The notes beneath the pieces were generated by a model. The model was given only the letters and a program-made list of their open reading frames with translations. It did not search any database and was not told the origin of the DNA. Positions 28,501-36,593 of a stretch of DNA of 64,000 nt are shown here, piece after piece. Position 1 is the first letter of the stretch. Each line of letters begins with the position of its first letter. The position numbers and the translations under genes are program-made. The stretch is taken from assembly GCF_050434925.1 (NCBI RefSeq), contig NZ_JBNDJK010000001.1, positions 1,798,001 to 1,862,000 of the forward strand. The letters run 5' to 3'. The DNA comes from Inquilinus ginsengisoli_B. GTDB taxonomy: Bacteria; Pseudomonadota; Alphaproteobacteria; DSM-16000; Inquilinaceae.

Positions 28501-31500
28501 TTGCGGCGGCAGTGCCGCCCTTGCCGCCGCCGCCTCCGATCGACTGCGCGACAATGCCGTTCGCCCAATCGCCCGCTGTGGCGACCGGCGCGGAGATATC
28601 CACCGAAACCGTACCGCCGGTCCCGGCGGTCCCGGTGGTCCCACCGATCGAGAGATTGAAGGCGGCGCTGATCGGCGGAGGTTGCCCGTTGAAAAAGTTG
28701 GCGACCTTGCTGACGGCTTGGCGCACCTTCAAGTCAGGAAGGATCGGATTGTCCGCCGAGGCGTCGGCCCCGGCCGATCCGCCGAGCCCACCGCCGCCGC
28801 CGATCGATTGAACCAGAACGCCGGTTGCATCGCCACCATAAGTGGTGATCGGAGCCTGCACAGTGGCCGTCACGTCGCCACCGGTTCCGCCGCTGCCCCC
28901 AGTGGTGCCGAGGTTGACTGTCCCGCTGGGCTTGAGGGTCGGGGCCTTCGGTTTGCCGTCACCTGTACTTGGCGTGTAGGTCTGGGCGAGGCTGTAGGAG
29001 CCGCCCTGGGACGTGCCGCCGCCGCCGCCGATCGACTGCGCCAGCATGCCGACCGCCCCCGAACCATAGGTCGTGATGCCGTTGCCGGCGAAGAGGCTGG
29101 CTTGCACATCTCCGCCGTTGCCCCCGGACCCGCCCGTCGAGCCCAAGGTGACGTTAATCGACCCGCTGGCTCCGGTGCCGAACTCCTGCGTGTTGCCGCT
29201 GCCGAAACCGGCATCGCCGCCGCCGCCGCCGATCGATTGCGCCTTCAGCCCGTCCGCGAAGTCGCCATAGGTGACGATCGAGGTCGGGGCGAGGCCCTGG
29301 TCCGGGTTAAGGTCGAAACCTCCCTGACTCTGGTCCCATGTGGCCGTGCCGCCCAGTGCGACTCCCACCGAACTGCCCGCACCGCCGCTGCCCGCGCTGC
29401 CGCCTATGTTGACCGTGATCCCCAAGCCTTCCGCGTTCGCGCCCGTGGGCACCGTCAGCTGACTATATCCCAGCACTGCGGCGCTCGCGGAGGAGTCGCC
29501 GCCGGCGCCGCCGCCGCCGCCGATGCTTTGGACCAGCACGGCCGTGGATCCCTGGCCGTTGGTGGTGATCGTACCGCCGTTCGACAGCGAGAATTGCGCG
29601 GTTCCTCCGCCGCCGCCGCTGCCGCCTTTCCCGCCCACGGAAGCTGAACCGGCCACCCCGAACTGGGTGCCGGCGCCTGTCACCGGGATCGAGATGGCCA
29701 CGGCTTTCGCCAGCGCCGACCCGCCGAGTCCGCCCCCGCCGCCGATGCTCTGGACCACGACGCCGTAACTGTCGACCGGAAGCAGGTTGCAGGGCAGCGA
29801 GGGGCAGGCGCCCGGTGTGGCTCCCCCGCTGACGATCAGGGGATCCTGGCCCGTCGCGATCGAGCCGCCTGCCATCATGACGGCAGCCGTATTGCCGGCC
29901 CCGCCATTGCCGGCCGTGCCACCGACCGCCACGGCTGCCGAAAAGCCGGGGCCGATGGAGCCGGCGAAGGCCTGGCCGCCGGTCCCGCCGCCGCCGCCGA
30001 TCGACTGCGCCACAAGGCCGGGCGACTTCGAACCGGAGGTCGTGATCGTCGTCCCGGTTGACGTGATCTGAGCCAATTCACCAGCGCCCCCGTCGCCGGC
30101 CGCGCCGCCGATTGTGACCGACGCGAACAGCCCCCCGCTTGCGGCATTGCCGGCGTTGCCGCCGCCGCCGCCGATCGACTGCATCACGACGCCGATGGCG
30201 CCGTCGCCCGACGTGCTGATCTGGGAGCCAGGGTCAAGCGCGGCAGTGACCTGTCCGCCATTTCCGCCGCCGCTGCCGGTGCCGCCGACGGTCACGACAA
30301 CGCCAAACGAGCCGCCGCCATCACCACCGCCACCGCCGATCGACTGGCCGAGCACGCCGATGGCGGAGACGCCGCTGGTCGTGATGCTGTCGCTGCTCGT
30401 GGTCGAGCTGTCTCCGTTCCCTGCCGTGAAGCTCACGGCGCCGCCATCGGCCGCGAAGCCGCCGCTGCCGCCGACATTCGAGATTACACCGCTGGCGCCG
30501 CCGCCGGCGCCGCCGCCGCCGCCGATGGACTGGAGCAGGACGCCATGCGCGTTCGACCCGTTGGTGGCGATCGATCCGGTGTTCTCGACGCCAACCCCCA
30601 GAGAGGTGCCGCCTGTGGCCCCCGAGCCGCCGTTGGAGTGAAAGAGACCCCAGGAGGCGCCTCCGGATCCGCCGCCTCCAGCCACGGACTGTGCCAGGAT
30701 GCCATGGGCTGTCTGGCCGGCGGTGCTGATTGAACCGCCGTTCGTCACGGACACGTTGCCGGAGTTACCGCCCGCGCCGCCCGTGCCGCCGCCATCGCCG
30801 TTTCCTGCTCCACCCAAACCGGCTGCCCCGCCGAGAGACTGCGCCAGGATGCCGACGGAACTATCCCCCGTCGTCGTGATGACGGAGCCATTGCCGACGG
30901 TGACCGTCACCGCGCCCGCAGCGCCACCGTTCCCGCCGTTCCCACCGCTGAAGTGGCCATTTCCGCCGCCGCCGCCGTTGCCGCCACCGCCCTCGGACTG
31001 GGCGACGATGCCGGGAGAGGACGTGCCGCCCGTGGTGATGATGGCGGTCAGGCCGACAGAGGGGTCGCCGATATCGCCGCCGACAACGACGTCACCGGCC
31101 TCGCCGCCCGCGCCGCCCGCGCCGCTGGTGCTGTCTCCACCTATCCCGGTGTCTACATAGCCGCCGAGACCGCCTTGGCCGCCGAGACTGATGGCATAGG
31201 CGCCGGGCGAGCTGTCACCCGCCGTGGTCGCGGTGACGGCATTCGCAGTCGCGCCAGCCAGGATGATGCCGACCGTGTCGGTGACCGCACCGCCGCCACC
31301 GCCGGGGCCGCCCGTAACGCCTCCAGCGCCGTCGCTGTTCCCTCCGCCGGTCCCGCCGACGCCCCCTTGGCCCAAGGCCAGGAAGCCGGGCAGGTTGTCG
31401 CCGGACGGAGCGACAATCGCGCCCGTGACCGACATCGTCGGCGCGTTGACCGCTCCTCCCGCGCCGCCCGGGGCGCCGAAGTCCGTCCCGCCCCCCTGTC

Positions 31501-31696
31501 CCGCGGTCCCGAAGATGCAGTCGTAGTAGATCCCCTGCGGGCAGCTTTGGGCCGCGGCCGGGTTCGGCATGGCGAGCCAGGCCGTGGTGCCGAGCAGCAC
31601 GGCGATCAGGCCGGCCCGGGTGACCTCGACATTCCAACCGACCGCAATTCCGAGACCGGACGTGGCCCTTGTTCTGGAAACTAGATCTGGCGTCAC
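25562..31696 (-). CDS. giant autotransporter (type Va), copy 1
   Basis: The protein has 2044 residues from a GTG at 31696, matched to copy 2 by the shared GGGGGG leader just upstream. A long signal peptide ends LAMPNPAAA-QSCPQG (cleavage near 49/50), followed by a Cys pair (SCPQGIYYDC). The passenger (~50-1680) is built of glycine-rich repeats of the type VLLQSIGGGGG / GILAQSxGGxxG, alternating with ITTSGxxSxGI strands: a long beta-helix. The last ~280 residues form the outer-membrane beta-barrel (CAWAKVTGRWTDQSS; YRIGAQHEIAPDWYLGASFGFGQSW; final SARAAYHF). It should be displayed on or released from the cell surface, probably for adhesion. Copy 2 at 40794 is a close paralogue, nearly identical over the barrel. 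Confidence 0.93.
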   Translation of the reverse strand: MTPDLVSRTRATSGLGIAVGWNVEVTRAGLIAVLLGTTAWLAMPNPAAAQSCPQGIYYDCIFGTAGQGGGTDFGAPGGAGGAVNAPTMSVTGAIVAPSGDNLPGFLALGQGGVGGTGGGNSDGAGGVTGGPGGGGGAVTDTVGIILAGATANAVTATTAGDSSPGAYAISLGGQGGLGGYVDTGIGGDSTSGAGGAGGEAGDVVVGGDIGDPSVGLTAIITTGGTSSPGIVAQSEGGGGNGGGGGNGHFSGGNGGNGGAAGAVTVTVGNGSVITTTGDSSVGILAQSLGGAAGLGGAGNGDGGGTGGAGGNSGNVSVTNGGSISTAGQTAHGILAQSVAGGGGSGGASWGLFHSNGGSGATGGTSLGVGVENTGSIATNGSNAHGVLLQSIGGGGGAGGGASGVISNVGGSGGFAADGGAVSFTAGNGDSSTTSSDSITTSGVSAIGVLGQSIGGGGGDGGGSFGVVVTVGGTGSGGGNGGQVTAALDPGSQISTSGDGAIGVVMQSIGGGGGNAGNAASGGLFASVTIGGAAGDGGAGELAQITSTGTTITTSGSKSPGLVAQSIGGGGGTGGQAFAGSIGPGFSAAVAVGGTAGNGGAGNTAAVMMAGGSIATGQDPLIVSGGATPGACPSLPCNLLPVDSYGVVVQSIGGGGGLGGSALAKAVAISIPVTGAGTQFGVAGSASVGGKGGSGGGGGTAQFSLSNGGTITTNGQGSTAVLVQSIGGGGGAGGDSSASAAVLGYSQLTVPTGANAEGLGITVNIGGSAGSGGAGSSVGVALGGTATWDQSQGGFDLNPDQGLAPTSIVTYGDFADGLKAQSIGGGGGDAGFGSGNTQEFGTGASGSINVTLGSTGGSGGNGGDVQASLFAGNGITTYGSGAVGMLAQSIGGGGGTSQGGSYSLAQTYTPSTGDGKPKAPTLKPSGTVNLGTTGGSGGTGGDVTATVQAPITTYGGDATGVLVQSIGGGGGLGGSAGADASADNPILPDLKVRQAVSKVANFFNGQPPPISAAFNLSIGGTTGTAGTGGTVSVDISAPVATAGDWANGIVAQSIGGGGGKGGTAAATGTSDQITIDLTHAIGGSGGSGNDGGTVTLNLDDGASIVTGAPNVQGTVIGGFGAAAVVLQSIGGGGGIGIDGSDAATGLISVGSATGYESNGSGPWIVNGGGNGDGGTVNFQMNNTGQINIATSGFGADGVLLQSIGGSGGIGGAGSSNWTAYGTGRLDLMVGGGPDADGSGGTVNYNQSGSTGAPVAISTSGDDSFGILAQSIGNGGGVITATQSAPTMTTSVGYVSQSQGDGNDVNVTIGSQTSINTSGAGAFGVVAQSIGGGGGIIRVDGDQSDVPSLTTDPSSLGQVTQWKPGQGDGGAVNVTVNQGGSVNATGPGAIGIFAQSIGGGGGLVASGGTIYAGAPLTGSASGSAIGGPVTVTVNGSVSATGQNGIGIFAQVAGYGTSTQQADVVINNYDNVGTTVSGGTGSGSAGVWIDTPANGPVAFVTNDWGTITTADGTNGTAIKVTGDGQVAVANNSGNVDGTTINGTINGSIYTNGGQIDGNGIFNAGPMMEAADVVTSGTFNLGLPGELRATRVTGNFVQTGEGRLGVTVDSLNKAVGHLQVDGTATLDGKIVPTVLTLLPGALPVVTAGHLTSTADGLDSMLFHWDTAQSGNTLTLAPRSDFKPGDVALNDSQSSLAGYYGRAWENSDKAFATRFAELSTINDRSDYKAALDAWSSKAAHAQSIALANSAGTILGAAMSCPVFIDDSVLLGEDNCAWAKVTGRWTDQSSTSDTQGYYVSGTTYRIGAQHEIAPDWYLGASFGFGQSWATMDGGSSGDGDTYDGSVTVKRVMGPWQFAGSVAFASGSFEANRRVDIPGIASETLKSDPSIFLAGGRLRAAYEFAFADWYIRPYGDLDVIYTDLPGFEEKGDDLYALDVRGSSKTSVALSPMVEFGGRLDLDPETALRAYVAFGMSYLPDNSRTIRSSFAGASSANGTFSDQIDSPDVLGRIDVGLQLFRAGGLELKGEYTADVGGAFLSQSASARAAYHF

Positions 31697-32280
31697 CGCT
31701 GCCCCCCAAATTGCTCGCTCAAATAACCGGCCTCTCACTAGGTACGGCTACGCCACCGCCCCCGTCACAACGCCTGCCACCCTTGCGGACGAGGGAGGGA
31801 GCCTACGCACATAACTCGCCATGCCATAGGTCCAGATGGGACCTATCGATGGGTCCAGATGCGATCTGGCAGGTCCGTATGGCGAACATCTGTGAACCCC
31901 GATGTCGCCGTGACAGAGACGGTCTCGCCCGTGAGCCGACAGTTGGCTGCGCAGCCGCGGCTGGTCCGTGAGCCTCCGGTTGGAGGTGGTGATGTCCTTC
32001 AGGGAGGGGGCCGTCGAGTTCGACCGACCCGACGCCATTCCAGCGGCCGTCGTGCGTGGCAACCAGTCGCCCGCTGCACGAGGCGAAGGTCAGCGCTCCA
32101 ATTTTAAAGACACGCGGACCGGTTCGGCCGTTTACGACACCGCGAGATCATCTCGGGCCGAAAGGCCAGCGATTGATTCCTGAGCACTCCGAATGCTGCG
32201 CCGTCGTCGCGCTTCGATGCCGTTCACTCACTTCATCGTGAGGTTGTCCTGCGGTCGCGTCTCTCGACCATGTCAGAAAG
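31697..32280. other. leader region of autotransporter 1, no gene seen
   Basis: This non-coding stretch holds the start-site leader, a conserved upstream element (31827-31860) and further sequence toward the IS66 genes. No tnpC-proximal IS66 end (GTAAGCG) is present in it. Confidence 0.45.
31827..31860 (-). promoter_or_regulatory. conserved element upstream of autotransporter 1
   Basis: On the minus strand this 34-base block begins ATCTGGACCCATCGAT and ends ATCTGGACCTA, giving two CTGGAYC direct repeats 22 bases apart; GGACC...GGTCC is also inverted within it. A block with the same layout stands at the same distance (~160 bases) from the start of autotransporter 2, although the sequence between block and start codon differs. 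Selection on a shared operator is the likely explanation. Confidence 0.5.
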
Positions 32281-32306
32281 GTCCGCTATCCCTGGGTTTA
32301 GCGGAC
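32281..32306 (-). terminator. hairpin downstream of tnpC
   Basis: GTCCGCTA and TAGCGGAC form a perfect 8-bp stem with a 10-base loop. In the tnpC direction the stem is followed by CTTTCT. It stands 93 bases beyond the tnpC stop, and could end IS66 transcription or insulate the autotransporter promoter region. Confidence 0.35.
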
Positions 32307-32398
32307 GCTCGCCCGCACAGCCGGAGTGTCCGTAGAGGGTCGGATCCGGTCCCTCGCCGCTCAGGTGATCAAGCCGCCCTCAGCGTCCTGTCGTCAGA

Positions 32399-33991
32399 TT
32401 AGAGAGCCGGCCAATGCCAGGGAAGCAGTTCGTCGATCCGGTTGATCGGATGGCCGTCGGCGATGCGCGCCAGCACATCGCGCAGCCAGGCTTCCGGATT
32501 GAGGCCGTTGAGCTTGGCGGTGCCGATCAGTGTGTACATCGCCGCAGCCCGATCGCCGCCGGCATCGGAGCCGGCAAAGGTCCAATTCCGGCGGCCCAGG
32601 GCGATGCCGCGCAGCGCGTTCTCGGCGATGTTGTTGTCCGCCTCCAGCCGGGCATCGTCGAGGAAGCGCGATAGGGCGGCGCGGCGCTTAAGGATATAGC
32701 GGAGGGCCTCGGCAAGCGCCGACTTCGCCGACAGCCTGACGATCGTGGCGCCCATCCAGTCGAACAGGTCGACGAGCAGCGGCTTCGCCGCGGCGCGGAT
32801 CCTCAGCCGCTCGGCGGCGGCCTGGCCACGGGCATCAGCCTCGACGGCGTAGATCGCGGCGATGCGGTCGAGCGCCTCCTTGGCCACGGGCGACCTGGTA
32901 GCCTCCCAGACATCGAAGATCTTGCGCCGGCAGTGCGCCCAGCACGCCACCTCGATGATCGGCCCGGGCTCCGGGCGCGCCGGATCATACAGCCCTTCGA
33001 AGCCGGCATAGGCGTCGGCCTGGAGGAACCCGGTGAAGGTCTTCAGGTGATGGCGCGGCCGCTCCGCCTTGCGGTCGGGACTATAGAAGAAGGCCGCCGC
33101 CGGCGGCGCCGTGCCCTGGAACGGACGATCGTCGCGGACATAGACCCAGGCCCGGCCGGTCTTGGTGCGTCCGGTCCCCGGCGCCAGCACCGGCACCGGC
33201 GTGTCGTCGCCATGGATCTTGTCGCCGGCGAAGACGTGGCGCCGGATCACGTCCACCAGCGGCTCCAGCAGCCATGCCGACTGGCCCACCCAATCGGCCA
33301 GGGTGGAGCGGTCTAGATCCAGCCCCTCACGGGCATAGATCACGCTCTGCCGATAGAGCGGGAGGTGATCGGCGTACTTGGCGACCAGCACATGGGCCAG
33401 CAGGCCTGGAGCCGCCCTGCCGCGCGGCGTCGGCAAAGCGGGCGCCGCAGCTTGGGTGATCGCATCGCAGGCCACGCAGGCATACTTCGGCCGGACATGC
33501 CGCAGCACCCTGAAGTGCCCGGGAACGTAGTCCAGCACCTCGGTGACGTCCTCGCCTAGCCGGGCCATGCCCGCGCCGCAGGCGGAGCAGCGGCAGGCGC
33601 CATCGCCGTCCGGCTGGTGGACGATCTCCTCGCGCGGCAGGTGATCCGGTAAGGGACGGCGCTTCGGCTGCATCCGGTCCGGCCGGGTCCTGGCGGCGCC
33701 GGACGCCTCGGCGGCGGCCTCCTGCCGGGCTTCGCCGGCCTCCAGCTCCTCGAGCTTCAGCTCGAGTTGCTCCATCTCCCGATTGAGCCGTTCGGAGGAG
33801 CACCCGAACTGCATGCGGCGCAGCCGGGCGAGCTGCACCTTCAGCTTCTCGATCTCCAGCCGGCTCCACTGCACCGCTGCCATGGCGGTCGCGAGCTCGG
33901 TTCTGGCAGCTGCCAGCTCGGCGCATCGCGCCAGTGCGAAGGCGCGTAGGGCATCCGGATCGGAGGGGAGATCCACCGTATCGGGCGACAT
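32399..33991 (-). CDS. tnpC: IS66-family transposase TnpC
   Basis: The protein has 530 residues and is complete. A coiled-coil N-terminus (LEIEKLKVQLARLRRMQFGCSSERL) is followed by a zinc-binding region (CRCSACGAGM...CVACD) and the DDE domain: IHGDDTPVPVL (first Asp), FLQADAYAGFEGLYD (second Asp), ACWAHCRRKIFDVWEA, and EADNNIAENALRGIALGRRNWTFAGSD (Glu/Asn region). The C-terminal LNPEAWLRDVLARIADGHPINRIDELLPWHW is the IS66 C-terminal domain. All catalytic residues are visible, so it could be active. It is the third gene of the tnpA-tnpB-tnpC set. Confidence 0.97.
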   Translation of the reverse strand: MSPDTVDLPSDPDALRAFALARCAELAAARTELATAMAAVQWSRLEIEKLKVQLARLRRMQFGCSSERLNREMEQLELKLEELEAGEARQEAAAEASGAARTRPDRMQPKRRPLPDHLPREEIVHQPDGDGACRCSACGAGMARLGEDVTEVLDYVPGHFRVLRHVRPKYACVACDAITQAAAPALPTPRGRAAPGLLAHVLVAKYADHLPLYRQSVIYAREGLDLDRSTLADWVGQSAWLLEPLVDVIRRHVFAGDKIHGDDTPVPVLAPGTGRTKTGRAWVYVRDDRPFQGTAPPAAAFFYSPDRKAERPRHHLKTFTGFLQADAYAGFEGLYDPARPEPGPIIEVACWAHCRRKIFDVWEATRSPVAKEALDRIAAIYAVEADARGQAAAERLRIRAAAKPLLVDLFDWMGATIVRLSAKSALAEALRYILKRRAALSRFLDDARLEADNNIAENALRGIALGRRNWTFAGSDAGGDRAAAMYTLIGTAKLNGLNPEAWLRDVLARIADGHPINRIDELLPWHWPAL

Positions 33992-34052
33992 GGTCCAGAG
34001 TAGCCGATGTGGCCGCTTCTATCCAGAATCAATCAGCGGAATCAGCGCTTTA

Positions 34053-34409
34053 CTAGACCAGTTCCGGCAGCCGTGGCGGCTCCGGCACGACCGTCCGACG
34101 CCAGTCGATTCCTTCGATCAGGATCGCCAGCTGGGCGGGGCTGAGAATCAGGGTCGTGTCGCCGATCGGCGGCCAGACGAACCGTCCACGCTCCAGCCGC
34201 TTGATGAACAGGCACAGGCCCGAGCCGTCCCAGTAGAGGGCCTTCAGATAGTCGCCACGCCGGCCCCGGAACAGGAACAGATGGCCGGAGAAGGGGTCGG
34301 CGCCGGCGATCTCCCGGACCTTCGCCGCGAGCCCGTCGAGACCGTTCCGCATGTCGACCGGGCGGCAGGCCAAGTAGACCCGCGTGCCGGGCGCAATGTT
34401 GAGCATCAC
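34053..34409 (-). CDS. tnpB: IS66 accessory protein TnpB
   Basis: This 118-residue protein begins MLNIAPGTRVYLACRPVDMRNGLDGLAAKV, with DPFSGHLFLFRGRRGDYLKALYWDGSGLCLFIKRLERGRFVWP, the conserved Orf2 of IS66 elements, required for transposition through an unknown role. It overlaps tnpA by four bases (ATGA) and lies 61 bases before tnpC. Confidence 0.97.
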   Translation of the reverse strand: MMLNIAPGTRVYLACRPVDMRNGLDGLAAKVREIAGADPFSGHLFLFRGRRGDYLKALYWDGSGLCLFIKRLERGRFVWPPIGDTTLILSPAQLAILIEGIDWRRTVVPEPPRLPELV

Positions 34410-34888
34410 GACAGGTTCCTGAGCACTGACAGCACCCGACGCAGCGCCCGCTCGTTGACGAAGGCGTCGACCCGGATGCGTGTCCCGCCCGGCAGATCGA
34501 TCTCGATCACCCCGGCCCGCTCCTCCAGCTTCGGTGTCGGCGGCAGCCCACGCCGCATCTCTCCGCCCGACCGACCTGGCGTCTCCGGCAGCGGAAGGCG
34601 CAACGTTGTTCCGCTCAACTCGTCAGCCTCGCCGCATGTGCCGAGCCGAATGAAATCGATGGTCGGCGGCTTCCCTTCGCGCTCAGGCGGCGGGAGCAAC
34701 CCGTCCCGTGCCAGGCGGCGCCAGTTGAACAGCATGTTGGTGTTCATGTTGAACCGGCGAGCCACCTGGGACACCGAGGCACCGGGCTTCAGTGACTCCG
34801 CCACGATCCTGTGCTTCTCCGCCGCGCTCCAGGTCCGCCGAATCCCGGCCGACGACAGCGCTGCCTCCACATCTGTCGACATCAGCAA
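34406..34888 (-). CDS. tnpA: IS66 accessory protein TnpA
   Basis: The 160-residue protein carries a helix-turn-helix near the N-terminus (RRTWSAAEKHRIVAESLKPGASVSQVARRFNMNTNMLFNWRR), as in IS66 Orf1 and other transposase-associated DNA-binding proteins. It is the first gene of the IS66 set, and the right terminal repeat is only 68 bases upstream of its start. Confidence 0.93.
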   Translation of the reverse strand: MLMSTDVEAALSSAGIRRTWSAAEKHRIVAESLKPGASVSQVARRFNMNTNMLFNWRRLARDGLLPPPEREGKPPTIDFIRLGTCGEADELSGTTLRLPLPETPGRSGGEMRRGLPPTPKLEERAGVIEIDLPGGTRIRVDAFVNERALRRVLSVLRNLS

Positions 34889-34955
34889 GTGTCCACTATG
34901 CCCTTGATGGACACTATGATCGTGAGATAGCCCCCTCGCCGATAGACGGGTCAGA

Positions 34956-34967
34956 CCGGACGCTTAC
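34956..34967 (-). repeat. IS66-type terminal inverted repeat, right
   Basis: CCGGACGCTTAC is the exact inverse of the left end at 25360-25371. It is flanked outside by GATCAAGA, seven of eight bases matching the left flank GATCAAGG. Confidence 0.7.
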
Positions 34968-35206
34968 GATCAAGAAGGGCCGGCTCACGATCAGGCTGCA
35001 GGTCCGCAGAAAACTTGGCGGCTGTCACTCGGCCGGTGCGCGAATCATGCCCCGCCTGGGCAGCACGGTCGACGGCAGCGCAGCTTGCATCGGACAAACG
35101 CAGAAAATACCATGCGAGCGTCGCCTTCGGGCGTGGATCAAAACCGAAACCCGGCTGCAACCATTGTGATCGGCCCCAGCCGATCATATGCGGGAGCTTT
35201 GATCCA

Positions 35207-36529
35207 TTGCGATGCGCAATTTACACCCGAAAATCGGCAGATGAAGCCACGGAGGTGCAGTTCAGCACCCTGGAAGCGCAGCGTGAGCTGTGCGAAAGCT
35301 ACATTGCGAGCCAAGCTGGAGAAGGGTGGCTCGCGCTAACCGCGCGGTACGACGATGGCGGATATTCGGGCGGGAACCTGAATCGGCCGGCGTTGCAGCA
35401 ACTCCTCGCCGATGTCGCTGCACATCGGATCGATGTTGTCGTCGTCTACAAGATCGACCGCCTGTCCCGGTCGCTGCGCGACTTTGTCAACCTCGTCGCC
35501 CTCTTTGAAAGCCATGGCGTCACCTTCGTTGCCGTGACGCAGTCCTTCAACACCACGACCAGCATGGGCCGCCTGACGCTCAATGTGCTCTTGTCCTTCG
35601 CCCAGTTCGAGCGCGAGATCACCGGCGAGCGGTTGAGAGACTGGTTTGCCGGCGCCAGGGCCCGTGGGATGTGGCTCAGCGGCCCCGCGCCCTACGGATA
35701 CCACGTCGAGCAACGACGCCTCGTCGTCAACGAAGCGCAAGCCAAGGTCGTCCGCTATATCTTCGGGGCCTATCCGGACATCGGATCCGCCAGATTGCTG
35801 GCAAACGAGGTGAATGCACGCGGGCATCTCAACAAGTTCGGACGGCCATTCACCAAGCGCGTGATCGTGACCATCCTGCAAAATCGGCTGTATCGAGGCG
35901 ATCTCGTTCACAGGGGACAGGTCCTCCCTGGCCAGCACCAAGCGGTCGTTTCAGACGCCGCGTGGCGCCGAGCCCAGATGGCGATTGCCGAAAGCGCTCG
36001 ACGCAAGGCCGCCCTACGGCGGCCCCCAGTCAACGGAATGCTGAAAGGCCTCTTGTTCGATGCGACAGGACGGCGGCTGATCCACGCTTTCGTGCATCGC
36101 AAGGGCCGCGCCTATCGGTACTACGTGCCCCGGATCACGCGGTATGGTCCGGCAACGACGCCAAGCGACCGGTTCAGAGCCGTCGACGTGGAGGCCGCGG
36201 TCGTTGAGCTCTTGAACAGAATCACGGGCGTGCAACATGAGCGTCATGACGAGTTTGCCGCCACCGGCCAAGTACGCCGGATGGTGTCCAGAATCGACAT
36301 GTCAGCTGATTCCATGCGTATCACTCTGTCCACCGGAGCCGTGCTCGAAACGGCGCATTCCGGAAAGCTGGACAGCCAGCCAAAGTCGCGAGGAGTGCCT
36401 CCCTGGCTGGACGAAGCGCGAGCGCTGCTCAAGGGCGGGCACTCGAAGATTTCGGCGGCGCGGCAACTGGGCGTGATTCCGTCCCGTTTTTATCGGGCCA
36501 TGGAGAAATACATGCGAACCCCGACATGA
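35207..36529 (+). CDS. large serine recombinase
   Basis: The protein has 440 residues from a TTG start at 35207 (GGGAG 10 bases upstream); an ATG at 35015 would add ~64 unconserved residues. The resolvase domain has the catalytic Ser in CAIYTRKSADE, YDDGGYSGGNLNRPALQQLL, VYKIDRLSRSLRDF and SMGRLTLNVLLSFAQFEREI. The recombinase domain follows (PYGYHVEQRRLVVNEAQAKVVRYIF...LNKFGRPFTKRVIVTILQNRLYRGDLVH). The C-terminal region has no Cys-rich zinc ribbon. It begins 240 bases outside the IS66 right end and could act on the inverted autotransporter region, or be a remnant of another mobile element. Confidence 0.88.
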   Translation: MRCAIYTRKSADEATEVQFSTLEAQRELCESYIASQAGEGWLALTARYDDGGYSGGNLNRPALQQLLADVAAHRIDVVVVYKIDRLSRSLRDFVNLVALFESHGVTFVAVTQSFNTTTSMGRLTLNVLLSFAQFEREITGERLRDWFAGARARGMWLSGPAPYGYHVEQRRLVVNEAQAKVVRYIFGAYPDIGSARLLANEVNARGHLNKFGRPFTKRVIVTILQNRLYRGDLVHRGQVLPGQHQAVVSDAAWRRAQMAIAESARRKAALRRPPVNGMLKGLLFDATGRRLIHAFVHRKGRAYRYYVPRITRYGPATTPSDRFRAVDVEAAVVELLNRITGVQHERHDEFAATGQVRRMVSRIDMSADSMRITLSTGAVLETAHSGKLDSQPKSRGVPPWLDEARALLKGGHSKISAARQLGVIPSRFYRAMEKYMRTPT

Positions 36530-36593
36530 TCGAGGATGCCAGCACTACCCTAAGGCTCGGCTTACAACGACACTTCCGGCTACTTTGGACGCA

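Larger units (their letters stand above)
25360..34967. mobile_element. putative 9.6-kb IS66-type transposon carrying an autotransporter gene
   Basis: GTAAGCGTCCGG at 25360-25371 is repeated exactly, inverted, at 34956-34967 (18 of the first 22 bases match). This is the GTAAGCG end typical of IS66 elements. The 8 bases outside are GATCAAGG on the left and GATCAAGA on the right, as expected for an 8-bp target duplication with one change. The right end is 68 bases before tnpA, the normal place. No matching left end is visible just beyond tnpC (32399); the first one is past the autotransporter gene. The simplest reading is one transposon with tnpA, tnpB, tnpC and the autotransporter. A chance leftover IS66 end at 25360 is the alternative. 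Confidence 0.55.

Noticed and set aside
35015..35206. Extended N-terminus of the serine recombinase from ATG 35015
   Set aside because: The added 64 residues do not belong to the resolvase fold. The conserved domain starts at CAIYTRKS right after the TTG at 35207.
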